A DNA stretch of 64,000 nt from Streptomyces europaeiscabiei (GTDB lineage: Bacteria > Actinomycetota > Actinomycetes > Streptomycetales > Streptomycetaceae): the NCBI RefSeq assembly GCF_036346855.1, contig NZ_CP107841.1, positions 9,738,001 through 9,802,000 on the forward strand. Reading direction: 5' to 3'. Each line of letters starts with the position of its first letter. The first letter of the stretch is position 1. The notes beneath the pieces were generated by a model. That model saw only the letters and a program-made list of their open reading frames with translations. It was not told the origin of the DNA and did not search any database. Made by a program: the position numbers and the translations under genes. Positions 24,029 to 31,624 of the stretch are shown in pieces.

Positions 24029-26173
24029 TCACCCGCCGGCGCCCGTGGCCCGCAGCAGCAGCAAGGCCACGTCGTCCGCCCGCTCCTGAGCCGCCTCTGT
24101 CTCCCGTACGAGACTGTCGGCGAGCGATTCCAACGGCCCTTCCCCGGCCCTTGCCAGCCGCTCCCCGAGATCCGCCAGCGCGTCCTCGATGTCGACCCCC
24201 GGCGACTCGATCAGCCCGTCCGTGTACAGAGCCAGCACGGACCCCTCGGCCAGCGCCACCTCGGTCGTCGGATACGTCGCCGCCGCGTCGATGCCGAGCA
24301 GCGGACCACCCGCGAGGTCGAGCACCCGCACCTTCCCGTCCGGCCGGCGCAGCAACGGCGGCGGATGCCCCGCCCGCGCCATGACGGCCGTCCCGTGCTC
24401 CGGGTCGAGCCGCAGATACAGACAGCTGGCGAACAGCTCCGAACCCAGGTCGATCAGCAGCCGGTTGGTGCTGCTCATCACTTCCTGCGGCGCCTGTCCG
24501 ACGGTCGTGTACGCGCGGACCGCCGTACGGATCTGCCCCATCAGGCCCGCAGCCGTCACGTTGTGCCCCTGCACGTCGCCGATCACGGCGGAGGCCCGCC
24601 CGTGCGAGAGGACCAGGTCGAAGAAGTCGCCGCCGATGTCCATGCCCCGGGTGGCGGGCAGGTAGCGGGAGGCCGCCTCGATCCCGGGGATCGACGGCAG
24701 CGAGTGCGGCAGCAGCGCCTGCTGCAGCCCGTGCGCGAGCTGGTGCTTGGCGTCGTACAGCAGCGCCCGTTCCAGCGCCTGCGCGATGAAACCGCTGAGG
24801 CTGGTCAGCACCGCGCGCTCGTCGGCGGGGAACGGATGCGGGTCCGCGTACCCGAGCACCCAGGTGCCCACCGGCCGTCCGGAGGCGATCAGCGGGAGGT
24901 ACGCCCAGGCGCCCAGTCCGTCGGGGATGCCCTGCCGCATCGGATAGAGGTGCTCCAGCTGCTGCCGGGTCTCGAAGAAGGCGGGCACTCCGGTGGTCAG
25001 GGTCATCGCGCCGGGCGTCGGCGCGGTGAGCGGCATGCCGTCGAAGCGCTCCACGAGGTGCGGGTCCGCGTAGCCGCGGTGCCCGAGCACATGCAGGCGC
25101 CCGGCGCGTGAGCCGAGCATCACGAGGGCCTGGCTGCCGATGGCCGGGACGATCTCGTCGGCGACCAGTTCCAGCACGTCCTGCACGCCCACCGCCTCGG
25201 TGAGCGCGCTGGCCAGCGCCAGTACGTGATTGATGGTCACCAGGCGGCCGGGTCCGTCGCCCTCCACCCGCGCCGCGTGCTCGGCCTCGGCGACCGCACG
25301 GGCCCGGGAGATCCGTACACTCAGCCCGTTCGTCCCCGGATAGAGCCGGAACGACAGCCAGGCGCTCGGCGGTCTGAGCGCCACGAACGACGTCACGTGC
25401 TGGCTCATCAGCGCCGCCCGGTACCGGTCCTCGTACGCGGGATCGTTGAGCCATGGCACGGACGCCCACAGCTGGGTGCCCAGCAGACCGCTGACCGGGA
25501 TGCCGAGCAGCTCGGCCGTGGCCGCGTTGGCGAAGGTGATCCGCCCGTGCAGATCGAGCGCGCACATCCCGTACGGCAGCCGCGCCACCATCCGCGCCGC
25601 CTCCACCGTGCCGAGCGTCCCGGCGACCGTGGTCGTCGACGGCGCCGACAGATCCGGCTCGGGCCGCACCGGCCGGCCCTCCTCCTCCGCGCGCCGCAGC
25701 CGCAACGCGAGCCGGTCGCAGGCCGAGGTGAGATGGTCCCGCTCGCGGTCGCTGAGCTCCGGCGGGTGCGAGCCGGGCCAGGTCAGGAAGACGGCGCCGT
25801 AGGTGGTGTCGTGGGTCGCCACCGGGAGCGCGGCCATGGCGAACGGGTAGGGCAGGACCATGGCGAGCCGGGGATAGCGGCGGGCCATCTGCTCCTCGCC
25901 GTTGACCCACACCAGCCGCCGCCCCCGTACCGCCTCGGAGACCGGGATCGGCGCGCTGAGCGCCACCCGCTCCCACGGCGCGGCGAAGGACCTCGGCAGC
26001 CCCGCGATGACCGCCATCTCCAGGACCGGCTCGTCGGGCGTCAGCAGGTACATGGCGCCCGAGTGGGCCCCGACGTCGTCCATCATCGCGGCCAGCGCCA
26101 GCGACAGCAGCGGATGACCGCCGTGGGCGGTGTCGACCGTCGACCGCTCCCGGGACGCGTGGACGTCCGACAT
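24029..26173 (-). CDS. GAF/PAS-domain SpoIIE-type PP2C phosphatase
   Basis: 714 residues from the ATG at 26173 with GAGGAGG upstream. Order: GAF-like domain (about 20-170), a PAS segment (about 200-320, LPYGMCALDLHGRITFANAA), a second GAF (about 330-480) and a C-terminal SpoIIE phosphatase domain with GGDFFDLVLSHG and VIGDVQGHN metal-ligand motifs. The substrate is expected to be a phosphorylated STAS anti-anti-sigma protein, so it would switch on a stress sigma factor in response to a sensed signal. It is a clear paralogue of the protein encoded at 27014 but lacks the C-terminal kinase-like domain. The two genes are divergent, with a broken lanthipeptide synthetase gene between them. Confidence 0.88.
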   Translation of the reverse strand: MSDVHASRERSTVDTAHGGHPLLSLALAAMMDDVGAHSGAMYLLTPDEPVLEMAVIAGLPRSFAAPWERVALSAPIPVSEAVRGRRLVWVNGEEQMARRYPRLAMVLPYPFAMAALPVATHDTTYGAVFLTWPGSHPPELSDRERDHLTSACDRLALRLRRAEEEGRPVRPEPDLSAPSTTTVAGTLGTVEAARMVARLPYGMCALDLHGRITFANAATAELLGIPVSGLLGTQLWASVPWLNDPAYEDRYRAALMSQHVTSFVALRPPSAWLSFRLYPGTNGLSVRISRARAVAEAEHAARVEGDGPGRLVTINHVLALASALTEAVGVQDVLELVADEIVPAIGSQALVMLGSRAGRLHVLGHRGYADPHLVERFDGMPLTAPTPGAMTLTTGVPAFFETRQQLEHLYPMRQGIPDGLGAWAYLPLIASGRPVGTWVLGYADPHPFPADERAVLTSLSGFIAQALERALLYDAKHQLAHGLQQALLPHSLPSIPGIEAASRYLPATRGMDIGGDFFDLVLSHGRASAVIGDVQGHNVTAAGLMGQIRTAVRAYTTVGQAPQEVMSSTNRLLIDLGSELFASCLYLRLDPEHGTAVMARAGHPPPLLRRPDGKVRVLDLAGGPLLGIDAAATYPTTEVALAEGSVLALYTDGLIESPGVDIEDALADLGERLARAGEGPLESLADSLVRETEAAQERADDVALLLLRATGAGG

Positions 26174-26282
26174 CCCGACCACCTCCTCGCACGGCCGCGC
26201 GACGGCCCCAGGGTCAAGGCTCCTCCTTGGGGGCCGCACCCGCACGGCGAGCGCCCAGCCGCGGAAGATTGCCGGCCGCCCT

Positions 26283-26762
26283 TCATCGGCTCCTTCCGTC
26301 CGCAGCGCCGTGCGCCCAGCTCGCGCAGGACGAGGTGGAGCGGGTCCTCGTCGGCCGGGTAGACCGTGACGAACTTGTCATTGGTGTCGCGGGCCGCCTA
26401 CTTGGCTTGCTCAGATGCAGCAGATGCAGCAGATGCAGGCCCGGGACGAACTTGAACGGGATCCGCCGGGGCACGCAGTAGTCCCACACGATCGCCGCGA
26501 TCCGGTCCGCGTTCGCCCGGGTGGCGGAGGCGTGCACCTTCCATCCCCGGGTGGGCCCGGCACGGGGCCGCCCACCGTCGTCGACCGGGGTCAGCGTCAG
26601 CCAGTCCCCGATCCGGGCGGCCCGCCAGCCCTCGGGAACCGCACGCCCGGCCGTCTCGTAGCCGGGCGCCGCCGTGCCGGCACGGTCACCGGCCGAGAGC
26701 CGGTCCGGTGTCTCGTGGAAGTGCCTGTCGGCGAGCGCGTACCCCTCGTACCGCTTGTCCAT
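26283..26762 (-). pseudogene. Relic of a class III lanthipeptide synthetase (LanKC/RamC-type), N-terminal fragment
   Basis: The frame opens at 26762 with MDKRYEGYALADRHFHETPD and continues through GWKVHASATRANADRIAAIV and VPRRIPFKFVPGLHLL, which is the conserved N-terminal region of LanKC enzymes. It then runs into three copies of a 9-base unit (26412-26438, reading LHL three times). A one-base shift follows, and the original frame has a TAG (26398-26400) where a tyrosine is expected. Beyond it that frame still encodes RDTNDKFVTVYPADEDPLHL before homology ends near 26300, so the kinase and cyclase domains are gone. The gene is dead by frameshift, nonsense and truncation. No intact precursor gene was seen beside it. 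Confidence 0.8.
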
Positions 26763-26841
26763 ACGGGTTCCCCCGGGTCCTGTGCCGTCGCCCCCTGGGC
26801 CAAGTGATGACGAGCCTTCCGGCCCGCCGGAGCGCCCGGCA

Positions 26842-26878
26842 GTCACGACTGTCACCAGTGACCCGTCACGCCTGTCAC
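26842..26878. promoter_or_regulatory. Direct repeat pair, candidate regulatory site
   Basis: GTCACGACTGTCAC (26842) and GTCACGCCTGTCAC (26865) are 14-base direct repeats 23 bases apart, with an inverted GTGAC between them. They lie about 140-170 bases upstream of the phosphatase gene at 27014. Regularly spaced GTCAC blocks suggest an activator or response-regulator site. Confidence 0.35.
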
Positions 26879-27013
26879 GCGCTCACCGTGCGGAACGCAT
26901 ACGTAAAGATCTGTTCGGTGCCTTTCGAACCAGGGCGGTGCGGAGCGGGCCCCGGCCTCGCGTAACGGTCCCAGGGGCTGCGCGACCGGGCCGGAAGCGC
27001 TGTAATTGCGGAC

Positions 27014-29434
27014 GTGGTCAGTGCAGGCGCTGCGGAACGCGGAACGAGGACGCTGCGTGCCGAACTCGCGCTCAAGTCGCTCGGCGGCGACCTCGATCCC
27101 CACGGGCGGCTGCACGCCATCCTCGAACAGGTGCTCGTGTTCACAAGTGCGACCGTCGCCGCCGTGTACCTCCCGAACCGCGAGGGCGACGCCATGTCGC
27201 TGGCCGGCTCGGCCGGCGTACCGAGGAGCCTGTACGGGCTGCGCGACAGTTACCCGGCCACGGGGACCGCTCCGGTCGCCGAGGCATGCCGTTCGGGCCG
27301 GTCGCGCTGGCTCGTCTCCGGCGACCTTCAGCAGGACGCCGACGTCCGCCGCGCACACGCCGAGGACTTCTCGCTGGGTGTGCTGCCGCTGCGCGAGCGC
27401 GGCTGCCTCGTCGCCGTCGGCGACGGCACGGACGCCTTCGACGCCGAGGACCGGCACTGCCTGGACCTGCTCGCCGAGGCGGTCACCAGCGCCGCCCCCG
27501 CCCCGCCCACCGGGCCCGGTGCCTCGTTCGACCTGGCCATGGACACCGGGCGGGTCGAGGTCGACGACAAGCTGCTGGAGCTGTTCGGCATGGGCCCGGA
27601 CGACTTCGACGGCCGGGTCGAGACCCTGATCGCGCTGACCGTGCCCGAGGACCTGCCCGCCCTGATGTCCGTCGTGGAGGCGGACCACATGTCCATCGGC
27701 GACCGGGAGCTGGAGTTCCGCATCCTGCAGCCCTCCGGCGAGCAGAAGTGGCTCAGGCTGCGGGGCCGGATCCTGCCCGGCGGTGAGGACCGGCCCGCCC
27801 GTCTCGTCGGCACCGTCGCCGACGCCTCCACCCTGCGCACCGGCCGCGGTGACGTGGCCCGCATCCAGCGCCTCGCCGCCGCCCTGGCCACCGCCGGTAC
27901 CGTCCGTGACGTCAGCCAGGCCGTGGTGACCGCGCTGCGCAAGCCGCTGCGGGCCGACCGGATCGCCCTCGCCGAGCTGGAGGGCGACCGCCTCGTCGTC
28001 ACCGTCCTCGATCCGCCGCAGCCGGAGGTCTGGCCCGAGGTGTGGCGCTCCGAGTGGCGCTCCGAGTGGCCGGACGCGCCGGTGCGCACCATGCCGACCC
28101 TCGCCACCGCGCTCCGTGAGGGACGCGCCGGGATCTGGCCCGCCGGGGCGGATCTGGAGCCGGCCCTCGCCGACGTCGGCCCCGGCGGCCTGGCCGTCCT
28201 CCCGCTGCCCGCCGGGGGCCGCATGGCCGGAGCCTGTCTGATCGGCTGGGACAACCCCCACGACTTCGGCCCCGAGGAGCGCGCCCTGCTCACCGCCGCC
28301 TCGGGCCTCGCCGGGCAGGCCCTGATGCGCGCCCACGCCTTCGACGCCGAACACGAACTCATCGGCATGCTCCAGCGCACCCTCCTCCCACGCCGCCTGC
28401 CCCAGCTGCCCGGCGCGGTCGCCGTCGCCCGCTATCTGCCCACCACCGCCGGTCTGGAGGTCGGCGGCGACTGGTACGACGTCATCCCCCTGCCGGACAA
28501 CCACGTGGCCCTCGTCATCGGCGACGTCCAGGGCCACAACGCGGGCGCCGCCACCCTCATGGGCCAGATGCGCACCGCCCTGCGCGCCTACGCCGTCGAG
28601 GGGCACCCCCCGGACGTCGTCGTCTCGCACGCCAACCGGCTCCTCGTGGACATGGAGACCGACCTCTTCGCCACCTGCTGCTATGTCGACATCGACATGG
28701 AGGAGGGTTCCGCCTGGTACGTGCGCGCCGGACACATCCCCCCGGTGCTGCGTCACCCGGACGGCACCACCGAGATCAGCGAGTCCGAGGGCGGACCGCC
28801 GCTCGGCGTCGTCATGCGGGCCGACTTCCCGATGAGCCCCCTGCGCCTGGCCCCCGGCACCCTGCTGGCCCTCACCACGGACGGCCTCGTCGAGTCCGCC
28901 GACGTCGACGTGGAGGACGGCCTCGACCACCTCGCCGCCGAACTGTCCGCCGCCGACCCCGCTCACCTCGGCGTGGTCGCCGACACCCTGCTGAGCGGTG
29001 CCAACCGCGACGACGACGTGGCCCTGCTCCTCGTGCGCTACGACGGTATGGCCCTGCGCCCCCAGCGCGAGAACTGGAGCGTGTGGCGCGTCCCCCAGGC
29101 GGTCGGGCAGGCCCGCCGCTACACCCGGCGCGTCCTGCGCCGGTGGGACGTCGAGTCCACGGCCGACACCGTGCTCCTCGTCGTCTCCGAGCTCGTCACC
29201 AACGCCCTCGTCCACACCGACGGCCGGGTCCGCCTCGACCTCACCCTCCTGGGCGACCGTCTGCGCGTCGCCGTGGCGGACTCCTCACCCCGCACGCCGA
29301 TGAAGCCCACCATCATCGGCTGGGAGGCCACCGGAGGCCGCGGCATCCTCCTCGTCGAGGCCATGTCCTCGGCCTGGGGAACCGTCCCGGTCAGCGGCGG
29401 CAAGCAGGTGTGGGCGGAGATCCCCATCGAGTGA
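27014..29434 (+). CDS. GAF/PAS SpoIIE-type phosphatase with C-terminal HATPase domain
   Basis: 806 residues from a GTG at 27014. Order: GAF (about 20-165), PAS/PAC (about 175-275, FRILQPSGEQKWLRLRGRIL), GAF (about 285-440), SpoIIE phosphatase (about 460-670, GGDWYDVIPLPDNHVALVIG) and a RsbW-like HATPase_c domain (about 685-806) with the N-box SELVTNALVHT and the G-box GGRGILLVEAMS. It could both dephosphorylate and phosphorylate, or sequester, partner-switching proteins. The motif WRSEWRSEWPD (about 342-352) is a small internal duplication. Such multidomain phosphatases are numerous in Streptomyces. Confidence 0.9.
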   Translation: MVSAGAAERGTRTLRAELALKSLGGDLDPHGRLHAILEQVLVFTSATVAAVYLPNREGDAMSLAGSAGVPRSLYGLRDSYPATGTAPVAEACRSGRSRWLVSGDLQQDADVRRAHAEDFSLGVLPLRERGCLVAVGDGTDAFDAEDRHCLDLLAEAVTSAAPAPPTGPGASFDLAMDTGRVEVDDKLLELFGMGPDDFDGRVETLIALTVPEDLPALMSVVEADHMSIGDRELEFRILQPSGEQKWLRLRGRILPGGEDRPARLVGTVADASTLRTGRGDVARIQRLAAALATAGTVRDVSQAVVTALRKPLRADRIALAELEGDRLVVTVLDPPQPEVWPEVWRSEWRSEWPDAPVRTMPTLATALREGRAGIWPAGADLEPALADVGPGGLAVLPLPAGGRMAGACLIGWDNPHDFGPEERALLTAASGLAGQALMRAHAFDAEHELIGMLQRTLLPRRLPQLPGAVAVARYLPTTAGLEVGGDWYDVIPLPDNHVALVIGDVQGHNAGAATLMGQMRTALRAYAVEGHPPDVVVSHANRLLVDMETDLFATCCYVDIDMEEGSAWYVRAGHIPPVLRHPDGTTEISESEGGPPLGVVMRADFPMSPLRLAPGTLLALTTDGLVESADVDVEDGLDHLAAELSAADPAHLGVVADTLLSGANRDDDVALLLVRYDGMALRPQRENWSVWRVPQAVGQARRYTRRVLRRWDVESTADTVLLVVSELVTNALVHTDGRVRLDLTLLGDRLRVAVADSSPRTPMKPTIIGWEATGGRGILLVEAMSSAWGTVPVSGGKQVWAEIPIE

Positions 29435-29483
29435 GCGGACGGCCGCGCGGCCGGGAGGCCGGTGTGCTCTCGGGTACGGGTGG

Positions 29484-29570
29484 TGTGTGGTTGCTCGCGC
29501 GGTTCCCAGCGCCCCTGGAAGTGCGGGGGCTGCGCCCCGAACTTCCACCGGCCCGCAAGAACCTTCGCCG
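29484..29570. repeat. Dispersed intergenic repeat with hairpin
   Basis: gtgtggttgctcgcgcggtt at 29484 matches 4664 with one change. It is followed by an imperfect stem around GGGGCTGCGCCCC (about 29526-29538) flanked by GGAAGT/ACTTCC. It probably terminates the phosphatase transcript. Confidence 0.55.
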
Positions 29571-29587
29571 GATGCGACCCTTGGCCA

Positions 29588-30091
29588 GTGCGTCTGCTGC
29601 TCATGTCCGACACCCACCTGCCCAAGCGCGCGAAGGCGCTGCCCGAGCGGCTTCTCGCCGAGCTCGCGGAGGCCGACGTGGTCGTCCACGCCGGTGACTG
29701 GGTCGACGAGGCCACCCTCGACCTCGTCGAAGCCCGCTCCCGCCGACTGATCGCCGTGTACGGCAACAACGACGGCCCCGCCCTGCGCGCCCGCCTCCCC
29801 GAGGTGGCCCACGTCGAACTGGCAGGCCTGCGCCTCGCCGTCGTCCACGAGACCGGCCCCGCCCAGGGCCGCGAGCCCCGCTGCGCCGCCCGTTTCCCCG
29901 GCACCGACGTCCTCGTGTTCGGCCACAGCCACATCCCCTGGGACACGACCACGGCCACCGGCCTGCGTCTCCTCAACCCCGGCTCCCCGACCGACCGGCG
30001 CCGCCTGCCCCACTGCACCTACATGACGGCGACGGTGGCGGACGGTGAGCTGACGGACGTACGCCTGCACCGACTGCCGCCCCGCACCTGA
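29588..30091 (+). CDS. YfcE-type metallophosphoesterase
   Basis: 167 residues from a GTG at 29588 (reading MRLLLMSDTHLPKRAK). The dinuclear-metal motifs are all present: SDTH, HAGDWVD, YGNNDG, VVHETG in place of the usual GH, and FGHSHIPW. It belongs to the small calcineurin-like phosphodiesterases that act on cyclic nucleotides or phosphodiesters; the physiological substrate is unknown. It follows the intergenic repeat and appears to be transcribed alone. Confidence 0.9.
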   Translation: MRLLLMSDTHLPKRAKALPERLLAELAEADVVVHAGDWVDEATLDLVEARSRRLIAVYGNNDGPALRARLPEVAHVELAGLRLAVVHETGPAQGREPRCAARFPGTDVLVFGHSHIPWDTTTATGLRLLNPGSPTDRRRLPHCTYMTATVADGELTDVRLHRLPPRT

Positions 30092-30147
30092 CCCGGACCG
30101 GTCCGCCCACGGTCCCGCCGTCGTACTGCTCGACCGTCGCTCTCGGC

Positions 30148-31293
30148 TCAACCGCTCGGGTCCGGCGGATGGATCACCCCGGTCGTCGCCGTCAGCGGTG
30201 CCCCGCTGCCGCCCCACCGGAGCGCGACGACCTCCGCCGCGACGGACACGGCCACCTCCTCCGGCGTACGGGCGCCGAGGTCCAGGCCGACCGGGGAGCG
30301 CAGCCGGGACAGTGCGTCGGCGTCGAGTCCGGCCTCCCGCAGCCGCCGGGTCCGGTCGTCGTGCGTACGGCGGCTGCCCATCGCCCCGATGTAGGCGGCC
30401 GGGCGGCGCAACGCCTCCTCGAGGAGCGGCACGTCGAACCTGGGATCGTGGGTGAGCACGCAGATCACCGTGCGGTCGTCGGTGAGGGTGCGGCGCAGGT
30501 AGCGGTGCGGCCAGTCGACGATCACCTCGACGGCGGCGGGAAAGCGTTTCGGGGTGGCGAAGACCGCGCGGGCGTCACACACCGTGACGCGGTACCCGAG
30601 GAAGTCCCCGATACGGGCGACCGCCGCCGCGTAGTCGATCGCACCGAAGACCAGCATGCGGGGCGGGGGCGCGAAGGAGTGCAGGAAGACGGTGACCGAG
30701 TCCTCGCGCCGCTCGCCGTGCGGCCCGTAGTGCCGCTGCCCGGTGACCCCCTGAGCCAGCTCGCCCCGCGCGTCGGCGGCGACGGCCGCGTCCAGCCCCG
30801 CCGAGCCCAGCGTGCCGAGTGCGAGGGGTGTGCCGGGCATGACGGGTGTGCCGGACGTCCCGCCCGGCCACACGGCGAGCGTGGCGCCACGCGGGGCCGG
30901 GCCGTCGAGCACGGTCGCCACGGTCACCGGGTGCCCGGCGCCCACGGATTCCACGACCCGCCCGAACGCGGGGTACTCGGGCGCCGTCACCCGCCGCACC
31001 AACAGAGTGATCTCCCCACCGCACGTCAGCCCCACCGCGAACGCGTCCTCGTCGCTGTAACCGAAGGTCTCCAGCCGAGCCTCCCCGGACGCCACGACCT
31101 CCCGGGCCAGCTCGAACACCGCGCCCTCCACACAGCCGCCGGAGACGCTGCCCACGACCTCGTCACCGGGCCCGACCGCCATGGCGGCCCCCGGCCCGCG
31201 CGGGGCGCTGCGGCTGACCGCGACGACGGTGGCGAGGCCGAAGGGGGAGCCCGCCGCGTACCACGCGCCGAGTGCCGGAAGGATCTCACGCAC
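30148..31293 (-). CDS. XdhC family protein (molybdoenzyme maturation)
   Basis: 381 residues from a GTG at 31293 with GAGAGGAGAGG just upstream. The N-terminal XdhC/CoxI domain (about 10-90) has SAPRGPGAAMAVG and GSVSGGCVEGAVFE, including the conserved Cys. The C-terminal Rossmann domain starts near residue 215 (RMLVFGAIDYAAAVARIG) and ends with YIGAMGSRRTHDDR. XdhC-type proteins bind and sulfurate molybdenum cofactor and insert it into xanthine dehydrogenase or related enzymes. No xdhAB or other molybdoenzyme gene is in the window, so its client must lie elsewhere. Confidence 0.9.
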   Translation of the reverse strand: MREILPALGAWYAAGSPFGLATVVAVSRSAPRGPGAAMAVGPGDEVVGSVSGGCVEGAVFELAREVVASGEARLETFGYSDEDAFAVGLTCGGEITLLVRRVTAPEYPAFGRVVESVGAGHPVTVATVLDGPAPRGATLAVWPGGTSGTPVMPGTPLALGTLGSAGLDAAVAADARGELAQGVTGQRHYGPHGERREDSVTVFLHSFAPPPRMLVFGAIDYAAAVARIGDFLGYRVTVCDARAVFATPKRFPAAVEVIVDWPHRYLRRTLTDDRTVICVLTHDPRFDVPLLEEALRRPAAYIGAMGSRRTHDDRTRRLREAGLDADALSRLRSPVGLDLGARTPEEVAVSVAAEVVALRWGGSGAPLTATTGVIHPPDPSG

Positions 31294-31367
31294 GGGTCCT
31301 CTCCTCTCGCCGCCACCACCCGTGCCTCCAGCGTCCAACAGTCCGCTCTCCACCGCCTGGGGACGGG

Positions 31368-31440
31368 ACGGGGGTCGAAGGGGCGCGGCCCCTGGGGAGC
31401 GGCCCCTGGGGATGGGGCGGGTAGGGGCGGCGGGGGCGGA
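31368..31440. repeat. Second copy of the 15257-type intergenic repeat
   Basis: It runs from gggggtcgaaggggcgcggc to gtaggggcggcgggggcg and matches the right arm at 15447-15502 with an internal 15-base duplication of the GGGGAGCGGCCCC part. It lies between the divergent xdhC and the ribosomal-protection-like gene. Confidence 0.7.
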
Positions 31441-31513
31441 GAAACTCGTTGCGAGTGCGCGAACCGCTCTGCTTCACTGCGTGCGAAGCCCCCCGACCGT
31501 TCAAGGAGCCCCG

Positions 31514-31624
31514 ATGCGCGCTGCGTCCATGTCCAACCAGGAAGGAATGCCCCCCATTTCGAAGGACATGACGCTTGTCACGCACGCTCAACCTCGGCAT
31601 CCTCGCGCACGTCGACGCAGGTAA
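31514..31624 (+). CDS. Possible 36-residue leader peptide overlapping the GTPase gene
   Basis: ATG at 31514 with AAGGAG five bases upstream, a better ribosome-binding site than that of the main gene. It reads MRAASMSNQEGMPPISKDM and ends ...HAQPRHPRARRRR with a TAA at 31622-31624, 47 bases inside the downstream gene in another frame. Arg-rich codons crowd its end. tet(M)-type genes are controlled through short leader peptides, so this may couple or attenuate translation in response to ribosome stalling. It could also be chance. Confidence 0.45.
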   Translation: MRAASMSNQEGMPPISKDMTLVTHAQPRHPRARRRR

